A program made the translations under genes and the position numbers. This document shows positions 42,995-55,953 of a DNA stretch of 64,000 nt, piece by piece; the first letter of the stretch is position 1, and the number at the start of each line of letters is the position of its first letter. The notes under the pieces are model-generated. The model saw only the letters and a program-made list of their open reading frames with translations, was not told the origin of the DNA and did not search any database. This DNA is from Linum tenue (lineage: Eukaryota > Streptophyta > Magnoliopsida > Malpighiales > Linaceae): NCBI GenBank assembly GCA_946122785.1, contig CAMGYJ010000006.1:32563168-32627167 (forward strand), read 5' to 3'.

Positions 42995-43938
42995 TGTTGG
43001 TTGGTCGAGCGCGAGACCAAGCTTCCTATTCTCCGGTGATAATTTACCAATACTACAAAACCCTAATCGAACAATCGACGGAACAAGTGAAAGGCAGAAG
43101 TTTCGGAAGATATATTATGATTAAAAGTGAAACGTAAATATTAGTTGTATTTAGAGGAGACAGAATTAAACCAAAATTAATATAACTCAAACTCTCAGTG
43201 GGCTTTAAGCCCAGACTTATGGACTATAAGGCTTGGGCTCAAAGCATGTCAAATCGGCCGAGCCTGCCATTTGCTTTCTTTTTCCTCGAGCTGGACCTTC
43301 CATCCCCTACTTTCTGCTCTGCCTTGACCCTGTATACACAATTCAAAGAACCACAACACAAGTTGCAGAAAAGTAAAGGAACACAATACTAAGACCATTT
43401 TACGTGGTATCCGATATTGGGAGAATAGGGCTCCCAATATCGACTAATTTGAAGGATGGTAAGCGGTTTGTTCATGCTATGAGGAACGAAGGAACGAGCG
43501 GAATTCCGGTTGCACGGTTGGAAATTCTCCTCTTGAGATTTCCTACGTAACCCACTAGAACAATCTTGTCCTTCTTACACCCTTGGAGTTTAGCCTGATC
43601 AGCTCCCTACCTATCAGTCTACTCCGCAATCTGAAGTTAAACCCCTTGTTTACCTTCTCAGATTCTCAAGCTATTCTCCCTGATTAGCTAACAATGTTTT
43701 TCAATCAAAAGACTAGAATTGCTACTCCAAGACTCTGCTTTTGATTTCCTTGAAAAAACTTTGCCTTCATCCGTCCAGCCTCCTTGGTCTTTATAGTCAG
43801 CTCTGCTTGACCTAGCCGTTGTAGAGGGCCATTATTTGATTCCCTTCGAATCTGCTCCAGCCTTCCTTCTTTGCGAACTACCATCTTTGCTTTGAATGAT
43901 TTGTCGGTTCTTTCCTTATTGACAAGCTTCACTCAACA
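42995..43938 (-). repeat. 5' LTR of Copia B
   Basis: 944 bp, TGTTGGTTGG to CTTCACTCAACA on the plus strand, followed by the target duplication ACTGT. It contains about 70 bases not present in the 3' LTR (43,445-43,515). Confidence 0.9.
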
Positions 43939-43943
43939 ACTGT

Positions 43944-44433
43944 GTTGCCCCATTCTTTATTTTCATGTTTAGGGAATCTCACATATCGTTTAATAGATGA
44001 TGGTTCAGATGGGTTAAATTATATTCTTGAACTAATTTTTTCATAATGGAATGTATAGCAAATCATTCTTATTCATATTATTTACAACTATTGGTACCTC
44101 AAATACAATTATGATGTTAATGAGTTGATTTTGATTAGCTTTTATTAATGTGTGTTCTCCCAATTATTATTAGGTTTTGTATTGTTATCGTTATCAGTGA
44201 TTATATTGATGCAACTGATTTGGAGTTGCTCGACTATGCGACATATAAATTTTTCTATGCTTCTGCTGGGGAATTGTTTTCCAAGATTCATGTCGTGGCC
44301 ACTCACAGTACTCCTCAACGCTGGATGCTAAAGGCAAAGGATTAAAGCTGCTAATAAAAATTTATGATTATAACTACACTCATCTTTCAAGCAAGCTGAG
44401 TGTGCTCAGAGTTGTTGAAGAAATCGACCCAAC
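43944..44433 (+). pseudogene. Unassigned coding fragment, possibly host-gene exon, part 1
   Basis: After an AT-rich intron-like stretch, a frame reads DATDLELLDYATYKFFYASAGELF and continues, after a shift near 44,300, as LKLLIKIYDYNYTHLSSKLS and VLRVVEEIDPT up to the MITE at 44,434. Codon pattern and composition look like a real protein, but I do not recognise the family. It lies in the flank of Copia B, whose insertion (ACTGT) separated it from the sequence left of 27,516. The frame change, the MITE and the junction at 45,142 make it non-functional. It could be a transduplicated exon. Confidence 0.35.
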
Positions 44434-45065
44434 CAATGCAGTCAAAAGCGCGATTCTACCTAAAAGCGGAAAAGGGGTAAAATCATAAAGCGTAGAATCA
44501 AAGCGTAAAAGCGTAAGTTTTTTGAAGCATACTGAAAACTAACTAAAAAGCTAGGACATATACTATGTAAAATATGAATGCACGGAATTTAGATAAGTTA
44601 ATAAATACATGCAATTCATGCCTCAAGTAGAGCAACTTGTAGCATCTTAATAATAAGTTTGTAAACATAAATTTTAACAATAAGCCACTTCTTCCTCTAT
44701 GCTAATGCATTCAGGAAGAGCCTAGCTGGTGAATTAGATTACTCTATTAAAGTTGAGAATGCATCCAAGTACATGATATGTATCTTTTAATCTCAAATGT
44801 ATCATATTGTTGGTGATTTACTTTTAAAATATAATTTTTATAATTAATTTCATGAAAAGAATACTCATTTAGTGAACTAAAAGCGTAAAAACGTAAAGCG
44901 TTTTGGTGAGCTAGAAGCGTAAAAGCGTAAGCTTTTAAGCTTTAAAGCGCAATTTAGTACAATTTTATACACTTAAGTTTTTATATGGAAACGAAAGCGT
45001 TTTGGTGACCTAAAAGCGTAAAATCGTAAGTTTTTAAGTTTTAAAACGCGATTTTGACTGCATTG
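44434..45065. mobile_element. hAT-like MITE, second member of the 7,127 family, 632 bp
   Basis: Ends CAATGCAGTCAAAAGCGCG and, inverted, CAATGCAGTCAAAATCGCG. Flanked by a perfect 8-bp duplication GACCCAAC (44,426-44,433 and 45,066-45,073). The interior repeats AAAGCGTAA/TTACGCTTT words near both ends around an AT-rich middle, with no transposase. It sits in the coding fragment at 43,944. Confidence 0.88.
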
Positions 45066-45141
45066 GACCCAACAACTATTACTGGAAAAAAATTCCCATA
45101 AGAGGGTTCAGACAGTGGGAAGATATTGTTGACACTGTGGA
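45066..45141 (+). pseudogene. Unassigned coding fragment, part 2
   Basis: After the MITE duplication the plus strand is open as NNYYWKKIPIRGFRQWEDIV and runs on to DTVEYI. It adjoins the start of the tandem array, where a 17-base word (ATTGTTGACACTGTGGA) present here at 45,126-45,142 recurs 40 bases later in the Copia D RNase H. It is too short to assign. Confidence 0.3.
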
Positions 45142-47274
45142 ATATATAATCTTCCATGCTTGCAATTGTTGACACTGTGGATCTATACTCATCATTTGTT
45201 GACGACTTAGAGACTTTATCCCGTTTTCTACACCGCCATGACACAAATGCACGACCAAATCGAATGCACCATCCTGAAGTGGACCTTCTAGTATCCAAGC
45301 ACCCTGCATAATCATCATTTGCAAATGCCTCTATAACTAGTTCTCCACCGCTAGGAAAAGCAAGTCCGACTTCCTCAGTATATTTCAAATACCGCAGTAT
45401 TCGATCTACTGCATAGGCTATATTCGGTCTCGTATGTGTTAGATAAATTAAGCTCCCCACAATGCTTCCATAAAACTTCTAATCCTCCAACAATTCACCA
45501 CTCTCTTGACTCAATTTTAAATTTTGTTCCATAGGGGTGGAATAAGGCTTGCAATCCTAGTATTATGCAGAAGTAAGCAAATCCAAGGTATATTTCTTTT
45601 GACATAAGAAGAAACCAGCGTCTGAGCGTACCACTTCGAGTCCCAGGAAGTATGAAATTGGACCCAACTCTTTTAGATTAAACGCATCTCGTAACACTGC
45701 AGTCAATTCCTTTATCCTGGTTTGATCACTCCCTGTAACAATCATGTCATCAACATATAGTAGCAACATGACTATACCTTCAACCGTCTTCCTGATGAAC
45801 ATGGAAGGATCATTCTGACTCTGGAGAAAACCAGCCTGAATAATTGTTCCATTAAATTTTTCCAACGACGCACGTGGAGCCTGCTTCAACCCATACAATG
45901 ATCGTCGCAGTCTACACACCATTCCTGGTCCACCCTTCGTGTATCCTTCTGGGGAGGCCATGTATATCGTCTCCTTAAGGTCACCATGTAAGAAGGCATT
46001 CTTCACATCAAATTGAATCCTCTCCCAACCATGCATGGCTGCCACTGGAAACACACTATGAACAGTCTGCATTTTCACCACCGGCGCAAACATTTCATCA
46101 TAGTCGATACCGAACTCTTGCCAAAATCCTTGAGCAACCAAACGTGCCTTATGACGTTCAATCGAACCATCCGTAAACATCTTGATATTATAAACCCAAC
46201 GACAGCCTATAACGGTCGTCTCTGGTGTCCGTGGAACCACATCCCAAGTATGATTCTCTTCTAAAGCATCAATTTATGTTTTCATGGCAGCATCCCAAAA
46301 GGGATTTCCCTTTGCAAACGATTTTGGGTGGGGATATTAATCAGTTCCGTGGAAAACCAACATAGTCTTGTAAGGGAAGAGGAGGCTGCCCAAGATTTCA
46401 TCGATTTGACCAACATGGTTCCGGTAATGGTGGAGGAGAAGGCAAAGGTTGAAACCCAACATCTTCAAAAAACATTGATGCACCCAAAACTGGACTCACT
46501 AGATGTCCCTGTCGAAGAAAGACTGATTTCACTATTTGCCAAGGAGAGTCCACCTCCATCGGGTGAAGAGGAGGTACTGCCGCTGCATGTCGAGGAAGAA
46601 GAAGAGTACCGCTGCCCGACGAAGAAGAGGACGTGTTGTGCATGGAGACTGAAGGAGTATGCGGTTCTCCAATGGAAGCTACTGATTCCTCCATGAAATC
46701 CCACCGCCGGGTCGGCAAGTGGAGGTACCACGACCAGGAAGTCCACCAAAACAGTCGGCTGAAGAAACTCGAGGTCCTAATCAAGATTGTGAGCACTAAG
46801 AGGATAATACATCACCTTTTCCAAGAAGAACACATGACAAGAAACTCTAATTCGTCGTTCAACAGGATCATAACATAAATATCCCTTTTGTCTAGTGCTG
46901 TAACCAACAAAGACACAACGAGTTGTCTTGACATCCAGTTTAGGTCTCTCTTTATTCGGTTTAAGAATGAAACACACACAACCTAAGACTTTTAAGAAGG
47001 AGTAGTCTGGAATCCTCCCATACAAGCGCTGGTAAGGAGAGTCGCCGTCCAAAATTGTGGTCGGCTGACAGTTGATCAAGTAGACAACAGTGCTCACCGC
47101 TTCACAGTTTTCCCAAACTGCGTCTAAACCATTTGAACGAACTCCTTGGCGTATATGATTAATTCTGACTTATTACGCAGAAAATAGATCGATGCAAAGC
47201 GAGTCACATGGTCTACAAATAGAGCGAAATAGCGATATCCCAACCTGGAATTAACCTGAGATGGTCCCCATAAG
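45142..47274 (-). pseudogene. Copia D fragment, unit 1 (RNase H, RT, integrase part)
   Basis: From right to left on the plus strand: an integrase core piece (near 47,150-47,274), integrase C-terminal segment with LKVLGCVCFILKP and FVGYSTRQKGY (46,777-47,097), a Ser/Pro-rich linker, RT (45,563-46,240), and RNase H with LIYLTHTRPNIAYAV and SKSSTNDEYRS (45,142-45,480). RT and RNase H share one frame broken by two stops (about 45,563 and 45,478). Another stop lies before RT (near 46,275). Integrase is cut at 47,274 by insertion of element E; RNase H is cut at 45,142. Confidence 0.88.
45563..46240 (-). pseudogene. Copia D reverse transcriptase, unit 1
   Basis: A 225-codon open stretch with [49 protein letters not shown], the catalytic YVDDMIVTGSD and LGPISYFLGLEV. 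It has no true start and ends at an in-frame stop before RNase H. It differs at several residues from units 2 to 4 (for example FDVK preceded by Gln, not Pro). Confidence 0.9.
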
Positions 47275-48001
47275 TGTTGGGATTTTTAGTGGTGTGAATG
47301 GAAATAAAAGGGGAAAGTTTCAAGAGAGTCTCTTGAAGTACCATGTTGGTAAGATGTGAGAAGACATAGCCTCGAATTCGATCGATTTGATGTAATATGT
47401 GGTTAGTTGGTTAAATTGGTTTGTGTAACCAAATGAACCAAACCGAGTTGAACCAAATCGAACCGAATCGATGTGGCGGTTGGAATAACCAAACCGGTCC
47501 AACTTTCATGAGGCCGAACCAATGCAATGGTTGAAATATTTTAAACGAACCAATGCAATGGTTGGTGTGTAACCACCCATGTGAAGAGTTGCCTCCCTTC
47601 AATGCATCCCTTCATTTTCTATAAATAGCACCATACCCCCTCTTGTTTTAACTACGAGTTTTACATAGATTTTTCCGATACGAAAATTCTGCCAAAATCC
47701 AAAACTAGTTTTCTGCATTCTTTTCAAAGAGAAAATAGAGTCAAGTGTGGTTCTCGCCGTTTCGCTGCGTTCGATGGTTTCCGGGGTTTGAGGTACAGCT
47801 ACGCAGGAAAAGGTACGTCCTTTCTATCTTGGGAGGAATCATTCCACAACCTTGGGTACTTGAGGGGAATAAGATTCTTTAAGGAGAGATAGTGAATTCT
47901 ATCGGCTAGGACGCTTGCATGTGTCTTTGCATGTTTTACTTAACCTTATGTGTTTGCTTGTGTTGCAAGAAAATAGTATACGTGAACAAGTTTTCCTAAC
48001 A
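47275..48001 (+). repeat. Element E LTR, unit 1
   Basis: 727 bp, TGTTGGGATT to TTTCCTAACA, preceded by ATAAG. TATAAATA box at 47,620-47,627. It has two GAACCAATGCAATGGTTG repeats upstream of it and a donor-like AAAAGGTACGTCC about 190 bases downstream. No matching downstream LTR belongs to this copy. Confidence 0.9.
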
Positions 48002-48743
48002 ATCTTAAAGAATCTTATGGTTTCACGTATACAATTTGTCTTGGTCTGCATGAAATTGTCTCTCGTCGTTTATCTATGTGTGTTTGCCTTAGGAGAATGA
48101 CGATTCATGCATGCAGTAGGGTTTAACTGTTTGTATAAATCTGGTCATCAACAGAACCATGCATGATTCATTGTGTTAATTGATCTCCTTGCATTTATGA
48201 TGAAGTTTAGTTGGAACACTCGATTCCTTCTGCGGAGCAAACATGTTTGTTATATATATATATATATATAATTGGCAGTTATATATATGTTCGTTGTGTA
48301 TGTATATTGGTTTTGTTTCCTGTACATGGAAAAGTCGTTGCATGCATTTGAAAAAGGTGAAACGTAGCATGGTTTGAGAAAAAAAATGGTTCAGTTGGCA
48401 TGGGTCACGGTTGCGGTTATGTTTGTGTATATCTATATATCAGTGCCAAAGCCTGCCTTTTTTTGGATTCCTTTTTCCAAAAAATCGGAAAGAAAGGAAA
48501 AGAAAAAAAGACACGAAACCCATTCATTTGGTAGTTCTACTTTCTACCAGTCGGTTTCCAGAAGGGTAAGATTCTTTCGGCAGTCATTACGGGTTCAGGT
48601 AATACTCTGTTCGTCTTTCCTTTTTATATTATACGTGTGGAGAAGATGATATATATATAGGAATTATATATATATTCTCGGTTGTATATACTGGAAGTAG
48701 AGAAAATTTGATTCTTGTGACTAATCAAATTTGCCATGATGGT
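48002..48743 (+). repeat. Element E leader fragment with (TA)10, unit 1
   Basis: Internal sequence of E directly after the LTR, ending ATTTGCCATGATGGT where the 41-bp tract begins. No initiator-tRNA-Met primer site follows the LTR. A 91-codon frame (48,374-48,649) is also open in units 3 and 4 but altered in unit 2. Confidence 0.75.
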
Positions 48744-50876
48744 ATATATAATCTTCCATGCTTGCAATTGTTGACACTGTGGATCTATACTCATCATTTG
48801 TTGACGACTTAGAGACTTTATCCTGTTTTCTACACCGCCATGACACAAATGCACGACCAAATCGAATGCACCATCCTGAAGTGGACCTTCTAGTATCCAA
48901 GCACCCTGCATAATCATCATTTGCAAATGCCTCTATAACTAGTTCTCCACCGCTAGGAAAAGCAAGTCCGACTTCCTCAGTATATTTCAAATACCGCAGT
49001 ATTCGATCTACTGCATAGGCTATATTCGGTCTCGTATGTGTTAGATAAATTAAGCTCCCCACAATGCTTCCATAAAACTTCTAATCCTCCAACAATTCAC
49101 CACTCTCTTGACTCAATTTTAAATTTTGTTCCATAGGGGTGGAACAAGGCTTGCAATCCTAGTATTATGCAGAAGTAAGCAAATCCAAGGTATATTTCTT
49201 TTGACATAAGAAGAAACCAGCGTCTGAGCGTACCACTTCGAGTCCCAGGAAGTATGAAATTGGACCCAACTCTTTTAGATTAAACGCATCTCGTAACACT
49301 GCAGTCAATTCCTTTATCCTGGTTTGATCACTCCCTGTAACAATCATGTCATCAACATATAGTAGCAACACGACTATACCTTCAACCGTCTTCCTGATGA
49401 ACATGGAAGGATCATTCTGACTCTGGAGAAAACCAGCCTGAATAATTGTTCCATGAAATTTTTCCAACGACGCACGTGGAGCCTGCTTCAACCCATACAA
49501 TGATCGTCGCAGTCTACACACCATTCCTGGTCCACCCTTCGTGTATCCTTCTGGGCAGGCCATGTATATCGTCTCCTTAAGGTCACCATGTAAGAAGGCA
49601 TTCTTCACATCAAATGGAATCCTCTCCCAACCATGCATGGCTGCCACTGGAAACACACTATGAACAGTCTGCATTTTCACCACCGGCGCAAACATTTCAT
49701 CATAGTCGATACCGAACTCTTGCCAAAATCCTTGAGCAACCAAACGTGCCTTATGACGTTCAATCGAACCATCCGGAAACATCTTGATATTATAAACCCA
49801 ACGACAGCCTATAACGGTCATCTCTGGTGTCCGTGGAACCACATCCCAAGTATGATTCTCTTCTAAAGCATCAATTTATGTTTTCATGGCAGCATCCCAA
49901 AAGGGATTTCCCTTTGCAAACGATTTTCGGTGGGGATACTAATCAGTTCCGTGGAAAACCAACATAGTCTTGTAAGGGAAGAGGAGGCTGCCCAAGATTT
50001 CGTCGATTTGACCAACATGGTTCCGGTAATGATGGAGGAGAAGGCAAAGGTTGAAACCCAACATCTTCAAAAAACATTGATGCACCCAAAACTGGACTCA
50101 CTAGATGTCCCTGTCGAAGAAAGACTGATTTCACTATTTGCCAAGGAGAGTCCACCTCCATCGGGTGAAGAGGAGGTACTGCCGCTGCATGTCGAGGAAG
50201 AAGAAGAGTACCGCTGCCCGACGAAGAAGAGGACGTGTTGTGCATGGAGACTGAAGGAGTATGCGGTTCTCCAATGGAAGCTACTGATTCCTCCATGAAA
50301 TCCCACCGCCGGGTCGGCAAGTGGAGGTACCACGACCAGGAAGTCCACCAAAACAGTCGGCTGAAGAAACTCGAGGTCCTAATCAAGATTGTGAGCACTA
50401 AGAGGATAATACATCACCTTTTCCAAGAAGAACACATGACAAGAAACTCTAATTCGTCGTTCAACAGGATCATAACATAAATATCCCTTTTGTCTAGTGC
50501 TGTAACCAACAAAGACACAACGAGTTGTCTTGACATCCAGTTTAGGTCTCTCTTTCTTCGGTTTAAGAATGAAACACACACAACCTAAGACTTTTAAGAA
50601 GGAGTAGTCTGGAATCCTCCCATACAAGCGCTGGTAAGGAGAGTCGCCGTCCAAAATTGTGGTCGGCTGACAGTTGATCAAGTAGACAACAGTGCTCACC
50701 GCTTCACAGTTTTCCCAAACTGCGTCTAAACCATTTGAACGAACTCCTTGGCGTATATGATTAATTCTGACTTATTACGCAGAAAATAGATCGATGCAAA
50801 GCGAGTCACATGGTCTACAAATAGAGCGAAATAGCGATATCCCAACCTGGAATGAACCTGAGATGGTCCCCATAAG
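48744..50876 (-). pseudogene. Copia D fragment, unit 2
   Basis: Same content and same stop codons as unit 1, with RT at 49,165-49,842 and RNase H at 48,744-49,082. Substitutions distinguish it from unit 1 (for example PEMTV in place of PETTV before the RT). Confidence 0.88.
49165..49842 (-). pseudogene. Copia D reverse transcriptase, unit 2
   Basis: 225 open codons with YVDDMIVTGSD preceded by VVLLL, a variant shared only with unit 3. Closed by the same stop as in unit 1. Confidence 0.9.
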
Positions 50877-51603
50877 TGTTGGGATTTTTAGTGGTGTGAA
50901 TGGAAATAAAAGGGGAAAGTTTCAAGAGAGTCTCTTGAAGTACCATGTTGGTAAGATGTGAGAAGGCATAGCCTCGAATTCGATCGATTTGATGTAATAT
51001 GTGGTTAGTTGGTTAAATTGGTTTGTGTAACCAAATGAACCAAACCGAGTTGAACCAAATCGAACCGAATCGATGTGGCGGTTGGAATAACCAAACCGGT
51101 CCAACTTCCATGAGGCCGAACCAATGCAATGGTTGAAATATTTTAAACGAACCAATGCAATGGTTGGGGTGTAACCACCCATATGAAGAGTTGCCTCCCT
51201 TCAATGCATCCCTTCATTTTCTATAAATAGCACCATACCCCCTCTTGTTTTAACTACGAGTTTTACATAGATTTTTCCGATACGAAAATTCTGCCAAAAT
51301 CCAAAACTAGTTTTCTGCATTCTTTTCAAAGAGAAAATAGAGTCAAGTGTGGTTCTCGCCGTTTCGCTGCGTTCGATGGTTTCCGGGGTTTGAGGTACCG
51401 CTACGCAGGAAAAGGTACGTCCTTTCTATCTTGGGAGGAATCATTCCACAACCTTGGGTACTTGAGGGGAATAAGATTCTTTAAGGAGAGATAGTGAATT
51501 CTATCGGCTAGGACGCTTGCATGTGTCTTTGCATGTTTTTCTTAATCTTATGTGTTTGCTTGTGTTGCAAGAAAATAGTATACGTGAACAAGTTTTCCTA
51601 ACA
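50877..51603 (+). repeat. Element E LTR, unit 2
   Basis: 727 bp, preceded by ATAAG. The following leader (51,604-52,351) has (TA)14 and small changes that disrupt the frame seen in units 1, 3 and 4. Confidence 0.9.
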
Positions 51604-51852
51604 ATCTTAAAGAATCTTATGGTTTCACGTATACAATTTGTCTTGGTCCGCATGAAATTGTCTCTCGTCGTTTATCTTTGTGTGTTTGCCTTAGGAGAAT
51701 GACGATTCATGCATGCAGTAGGGTTTAACTGTTTGTATAAATCTGGTCATCAACAGAACCATGCATGATTCATTGTGTTAATTGATCTCCTTGCATTTAT
51801 GATGAAGTTTAGTTGGAACACTCGATTCCTTCTGCGGAGCAAACATGTTTGT

Positions 51853-51883
<31 letters not shown>

Positions 51884-52351
51884 GGCAGTTATATATATGT
51901 TCGTTGTGTATGTATATTTGTTTTGTTTCCTGTACATGGAAAAGTCGTTGCATGCATTTGAAAAAGGTGAAACGTAGCATGGTTTGAGAAAAAAAATGGT
52001 TCAGTTGGCATGGGTCACGATTGCGGTTATGTTTGTGTATCTATATATCAGTGCCAAAGCCTGCCTTTTTTGGATTCCTTTTTCCAAAAAAATCGGAAAG
52101 AAAGGAAAAGAAAAAAAGACACGAAACCCATTCATTTGGTAGTTCTACTTTCTACCATTCGGTTTCCAGAAGGGTAAGATTCTTTCGGCAGTCATTACGG
52201 GTTCAGGTAATACTCTGTTTGTCTTTCCTTTTTATATTATACGTGTGGAGAAGATGATATATATATAGGAATTATATATATATTCTCGGTTGTATATACT
52301 GGAAGTAGAGAAAATTTGATTCTTGTGACTAATCAAATTTGCCATGATGGT

Positions 52352-54484
52352 ATATATAATCTTCCATGCTTGCAATTGTTGACACTGTGGATCTATACTC
52401 ATCATTTGTTGACGACTTAGAGACTTTATCCCGTTTTCTACACCGCCATGACACAAATGCACGACCAAATCGAATGCACCATCCTGAAGTGGACCTTCTA
52501 GTATCCAAGCACCCTGCATAATCATCATTTGCAAATGCCTCTATAACTAGTTCTCCACCGCTAGGAAAAGCAAGTCCGACTTCCTCAGTATATTTCAAAT
52601 ACCGCAGTATTCGATCTACTGCATAGGCTATATTCGGTCTCGTATGTGTTAGATAAATTAAGCTCCCCACAATGCTTCCATAAAACTTCTAATCCTCCAA
52701 CAATTCACCACTCTCTTGACTCAATTTTAAATTTTGTTCCATAGGGGTGGAACAAGGCTTGCAATCCTAGTATTATGCAGAAGTAAGCAAATCCAAGGTA
52801 TATTTCTTTTGACATAAGAAGAAACCAGCGTCTGAGCGTACCACTTCGAGTCCCAGGAAGTATGAAATTGGACCCAACTCTTTTAGATTAAACGCATCTC
52901 GTAACACTGCAGTCAATTCCTTTATCCTGGTTTGATCACTCCCTGTAACAATCATGTCATCAACATATAGTAGCAACACGACTATACCTTCAACCGTCTT
53001 CCTGATGAACATGGAAGGATCATTCTGACTCTGGAGAAAACCAGCCTGAATAATTGTTCCATGAAATTTTTCCAACGACGCACGTGGAGCCTGCTTCAAC
53101 CCATACAATGATCGTCGCAGTCTACACACCATTCCTGGTCCACCCTTCGTGTATCCTTCTGGGCAGGCCATGTATATCGTCTCCTTAAGGTCACCATGTA
53201 AGAAGGCATTCTTCACATCAAATGGAATCCTCTCCCAACCATGCATGGCTGCCACTGGAAACACACTATGAACAGTCTGCATTTTCACCACCGGCGCAAA
53301 CATTTCATCATAGTCGATACCGAACTCTTGCCAAAATCCTTGAGCAACCAAACGTGCCTTATGACGTTCAATCGAACCATCCGGAAACATCTTGATATTA
53401 TAAACCCAACGACAGCCTATAACGGTCATCTCTGGTGTCCGTGGAACCACATCCCAAGTATGATTCTCTTCTAAAGCATCAATTTATGTTTTCATGGCAG
53501 CATCCCAAAAGGGATTTCCCTTTGCAAACGATTTTCGGTGGGGATACTAATCAGTTCCGTGGAAAACCAACATAGTCTTGTAAGGGAAGAGGAGGCTGCC
53601 CAAGATTTCGTCGATTTGACCAACATGGTTCCGGTAATGGTGGAGGAGAAGGCAAAGGTTGAAACCCAACATCTTCAAAAAACATTGATGCACCCAAAAC
53701 TGGACTCACTAGATGTCCCTGTCGAAGAAAGACTGATTTCACTATTTGCCAAGGAGAGTCCACCTCCATCGGGTGAAGAGGAGGTACTGCCGCTGCATGT
53801 CGAGGAAGAAGAAGAGTACCGCTGCCCGACGAAGAAGAGGACGTGTTGTGCATGGAGACTGAAGGAGTATGCGGTTCTCCAATGGAAGCTACTGATTCCT
53901 CCATGAAATCCCACCGCCGGGTCGGCAAGTGGAGGTACCACGACCAGGAAGTCCACCAAAACAGTCGGCTGAAGAAACTGGAGGTCCTAATCAAGATTGT
54001 GAGCACTAAGAGGATAATACATCACCTTTTCCAAGAAGAACACATGACAAGAAACTCTAATTCGTCGTTCAACAGGATCATAACATAAATATCCCTTTTG
54101 TCTAGTGCTGTAACCAACAAAGACACAACGAGTTGTCTTGACATCCAGTTTAGGTCTCTCTTTCTTCGGTTTAAGAATGAAACACACACAACCTAAGACT
54201 TTTAAGAAGGAGTAGTCTGGAATCCTCCCATACAAGCGCTGGTAAGGAGAGTCGCCGTCCAAAATTGTGGTCGGCTGACAGTTGATCAAGTAGACAACAG
54301 TGCTCACCACTTCACAGTTTTCCCAAACTGCGTCTAAACCATTTGAACGAACTCCTTGGCGTATATGATTAATTCTGACTTATTACGCAGAAAATAGATC
54401 GATGCAAAGCGAGTCACATGGTCTACAAATAGAGCGAAATAGCGATATCCCAACCTGGAATTAACCTGAGATGGTCCCCATAAG
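52352..54484 (-). pseudogene. Copia D fragment, unit 3
   Basis: Same content as unit 2 with which it is nearly identical; RT at 52,773-53,450. One change (CAC for CGC near 54,308) extends the integrase C-terminal frame by one residue. Confidence 0.88.
52773..53450 (-). pseudogene. Copia D reverse transcriptase, unit 3
   Basis: 225 open codons, identical in translation to unit 2 as far as I can see. Confidence 0.9.
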
Positions 54485-55211
54485 TGTTGGGATTTTTAGT
54501 GGTGTGAATGGAAATAAAAGGGGAAAGTTTCAAGAGAGTCTCTTGAAGTACCATGTTGGTAAGATGTGAGAAGGCATAGCCTCGAATTCGATCGATTTGA
54601 TGTAATATGTGGTTAGTTGGTTAAATTGGTTTGTGTAACCAAATGAACCAAACCGAGTTGAACCAAATCGAACCGAATCGATGTGGCGGTTGGAATAACC
54701 AAACCGGTCCAACTTCCATGAGGCCGAACCAATGCAATGGTTGAAATATTTTAAACGAACCAATGCAATGGTTGGGGTGTAACCACCCATATGAAGAGTT
54801 GCCTCCCTTCAATGCATCCCTTCATTTTCTATAAATAGCACCATACCCCCTCTTGTTTTAACTACGAGTTTTACATAGATTTTTCCGATACGAAAATTCT
54901 GCCAAAATCCAAAACTAGTTTTCTGCATTCTTTTCAAAGAGAAAATAGAGTTAAGTGTGGTTCTCGCCGTTTCGCTGCGTTCGATGGTTTCCGGGGTTTG
55001 AGGTACCGCTACGCAGGAAAAGGTACGTCCTTTCTATCTTGGGAGGAATCATTCCACAACCTTGGGTACTTGAGGGGAATAAGATTCTTTAAGGAGAGAT
55101 AGTGAATTCTATCGGCTAGGACGCTTGCATGTGTCTTTGCATGTTTTTCTTAATCTTATGTGTTTGCTTGTGTTGCAAGAAAATAGTATACGTGAACAAG
55201 TTTTCCTAACA
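54485..55211 (+). repeat. Element E LTR, unit 3
   Basis: 727 bp, preceded by ATAAG. The leader that follows (55,212-55,953) has (TA)10 as in unit 1. Confidence 0.9.
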
Positions 55212-55953
55212 ATCTTAAAGAATCTTATGGTTTCACGTATACAATTTGTCTTGGTCCGCATGAAATTGTCTCTCGTCGTTTATCTTTGTGTGTTTGCCTT
55301 AGGAGAATGACGATTCATGCATGCAGTAGGGTTTAACTGTTTGTATAAATCTGGTCATCAACAGAACCATGCATGATTCATTGTGTTAATTGATATGCTT
55401 GCATTTATGATGAAGTTTAGTTGGAACACTCGATTCCTTCTGCGGAGCAAACATGTTTGTTATATATATATATATATATAATTGGCAGTTATATATATGT
55501 TCGTTGTGTATGTATATTTGTTTTGTTTCCTATACATGGAAAAGTCGTTGCATGCATTTGAAAAAGGTGAAACGTAGCATGGTTTGAGAAAAAAAATGGT
55601 TCAGTTGGCATGGGTCACGGTTGCGGTTATGTTTGTGTATATCTATATATCAGTGCCAAAGCCTGCCTTTTTTTGGATTCCTTTTTCCAAAAAATCGGAA
55701 AGAAAGGAAAAGAAAAAAAGACACGAAACCCATTCATTTGGTAGTTCTACTTTCTACCAGTCGGTTTCCAGAAGGGTAAGATTCTTTCGGCAGTCATTAC
55801 GGGTTCAGGTAATACTCTGTTCGTCTTTCCTTTTTATATTATACGTGTGGAGAAGATGATATATATATAGGAATTATATATATATTCTCGGTTGTATATA
55901 CTGGAAGTAGAGAAAATTTGATTCTTGTGACTAATCAAATTTGCCATGATGGT

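Larger units (their letters stand above)
27521..43938 (-). mobile_element. Copia element B (Sirevirus-like), split by Copia C
   Basis: Bounded by LTRs at 27,521-28,395 and 42,995-43,938, with a perfect target-site duplication ACTGT (27,516-27,520 and 43,939-43,943). The primer site at 42,981-42,992 sets minus-strand orientation. Without Copia C and its duplication the element is about 8.3 kb. In element order it has gag with CCHC and coiled coil, protease, integrase, RT, RNase H, an additional ORF, and the 3' LTR. Every coding region has stops or frameshifts. The two LTRs differ in length (875 vs 944 bp) and by many substitutions, so it is older than the Copia C inside it. Confidence 0.9.

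Noticed and set aside
46328..46696. 122-codon plus-strand frame repeated in the tandem units
   Set aside because: It is antisense to the Ser/Pro-rich linker of Copia D between integrase and RT; its Glu-rich composition is the mirror of that linker.
48374..48649. 91-codon plus-strand frame in the element E leader, also open in units 3 and 4
   Set aside because: The units are near-identical copies, so conservation is expected. In unit 2 the frame is altered, and the sequence is AT-rich leader with microsatellite. No motif.
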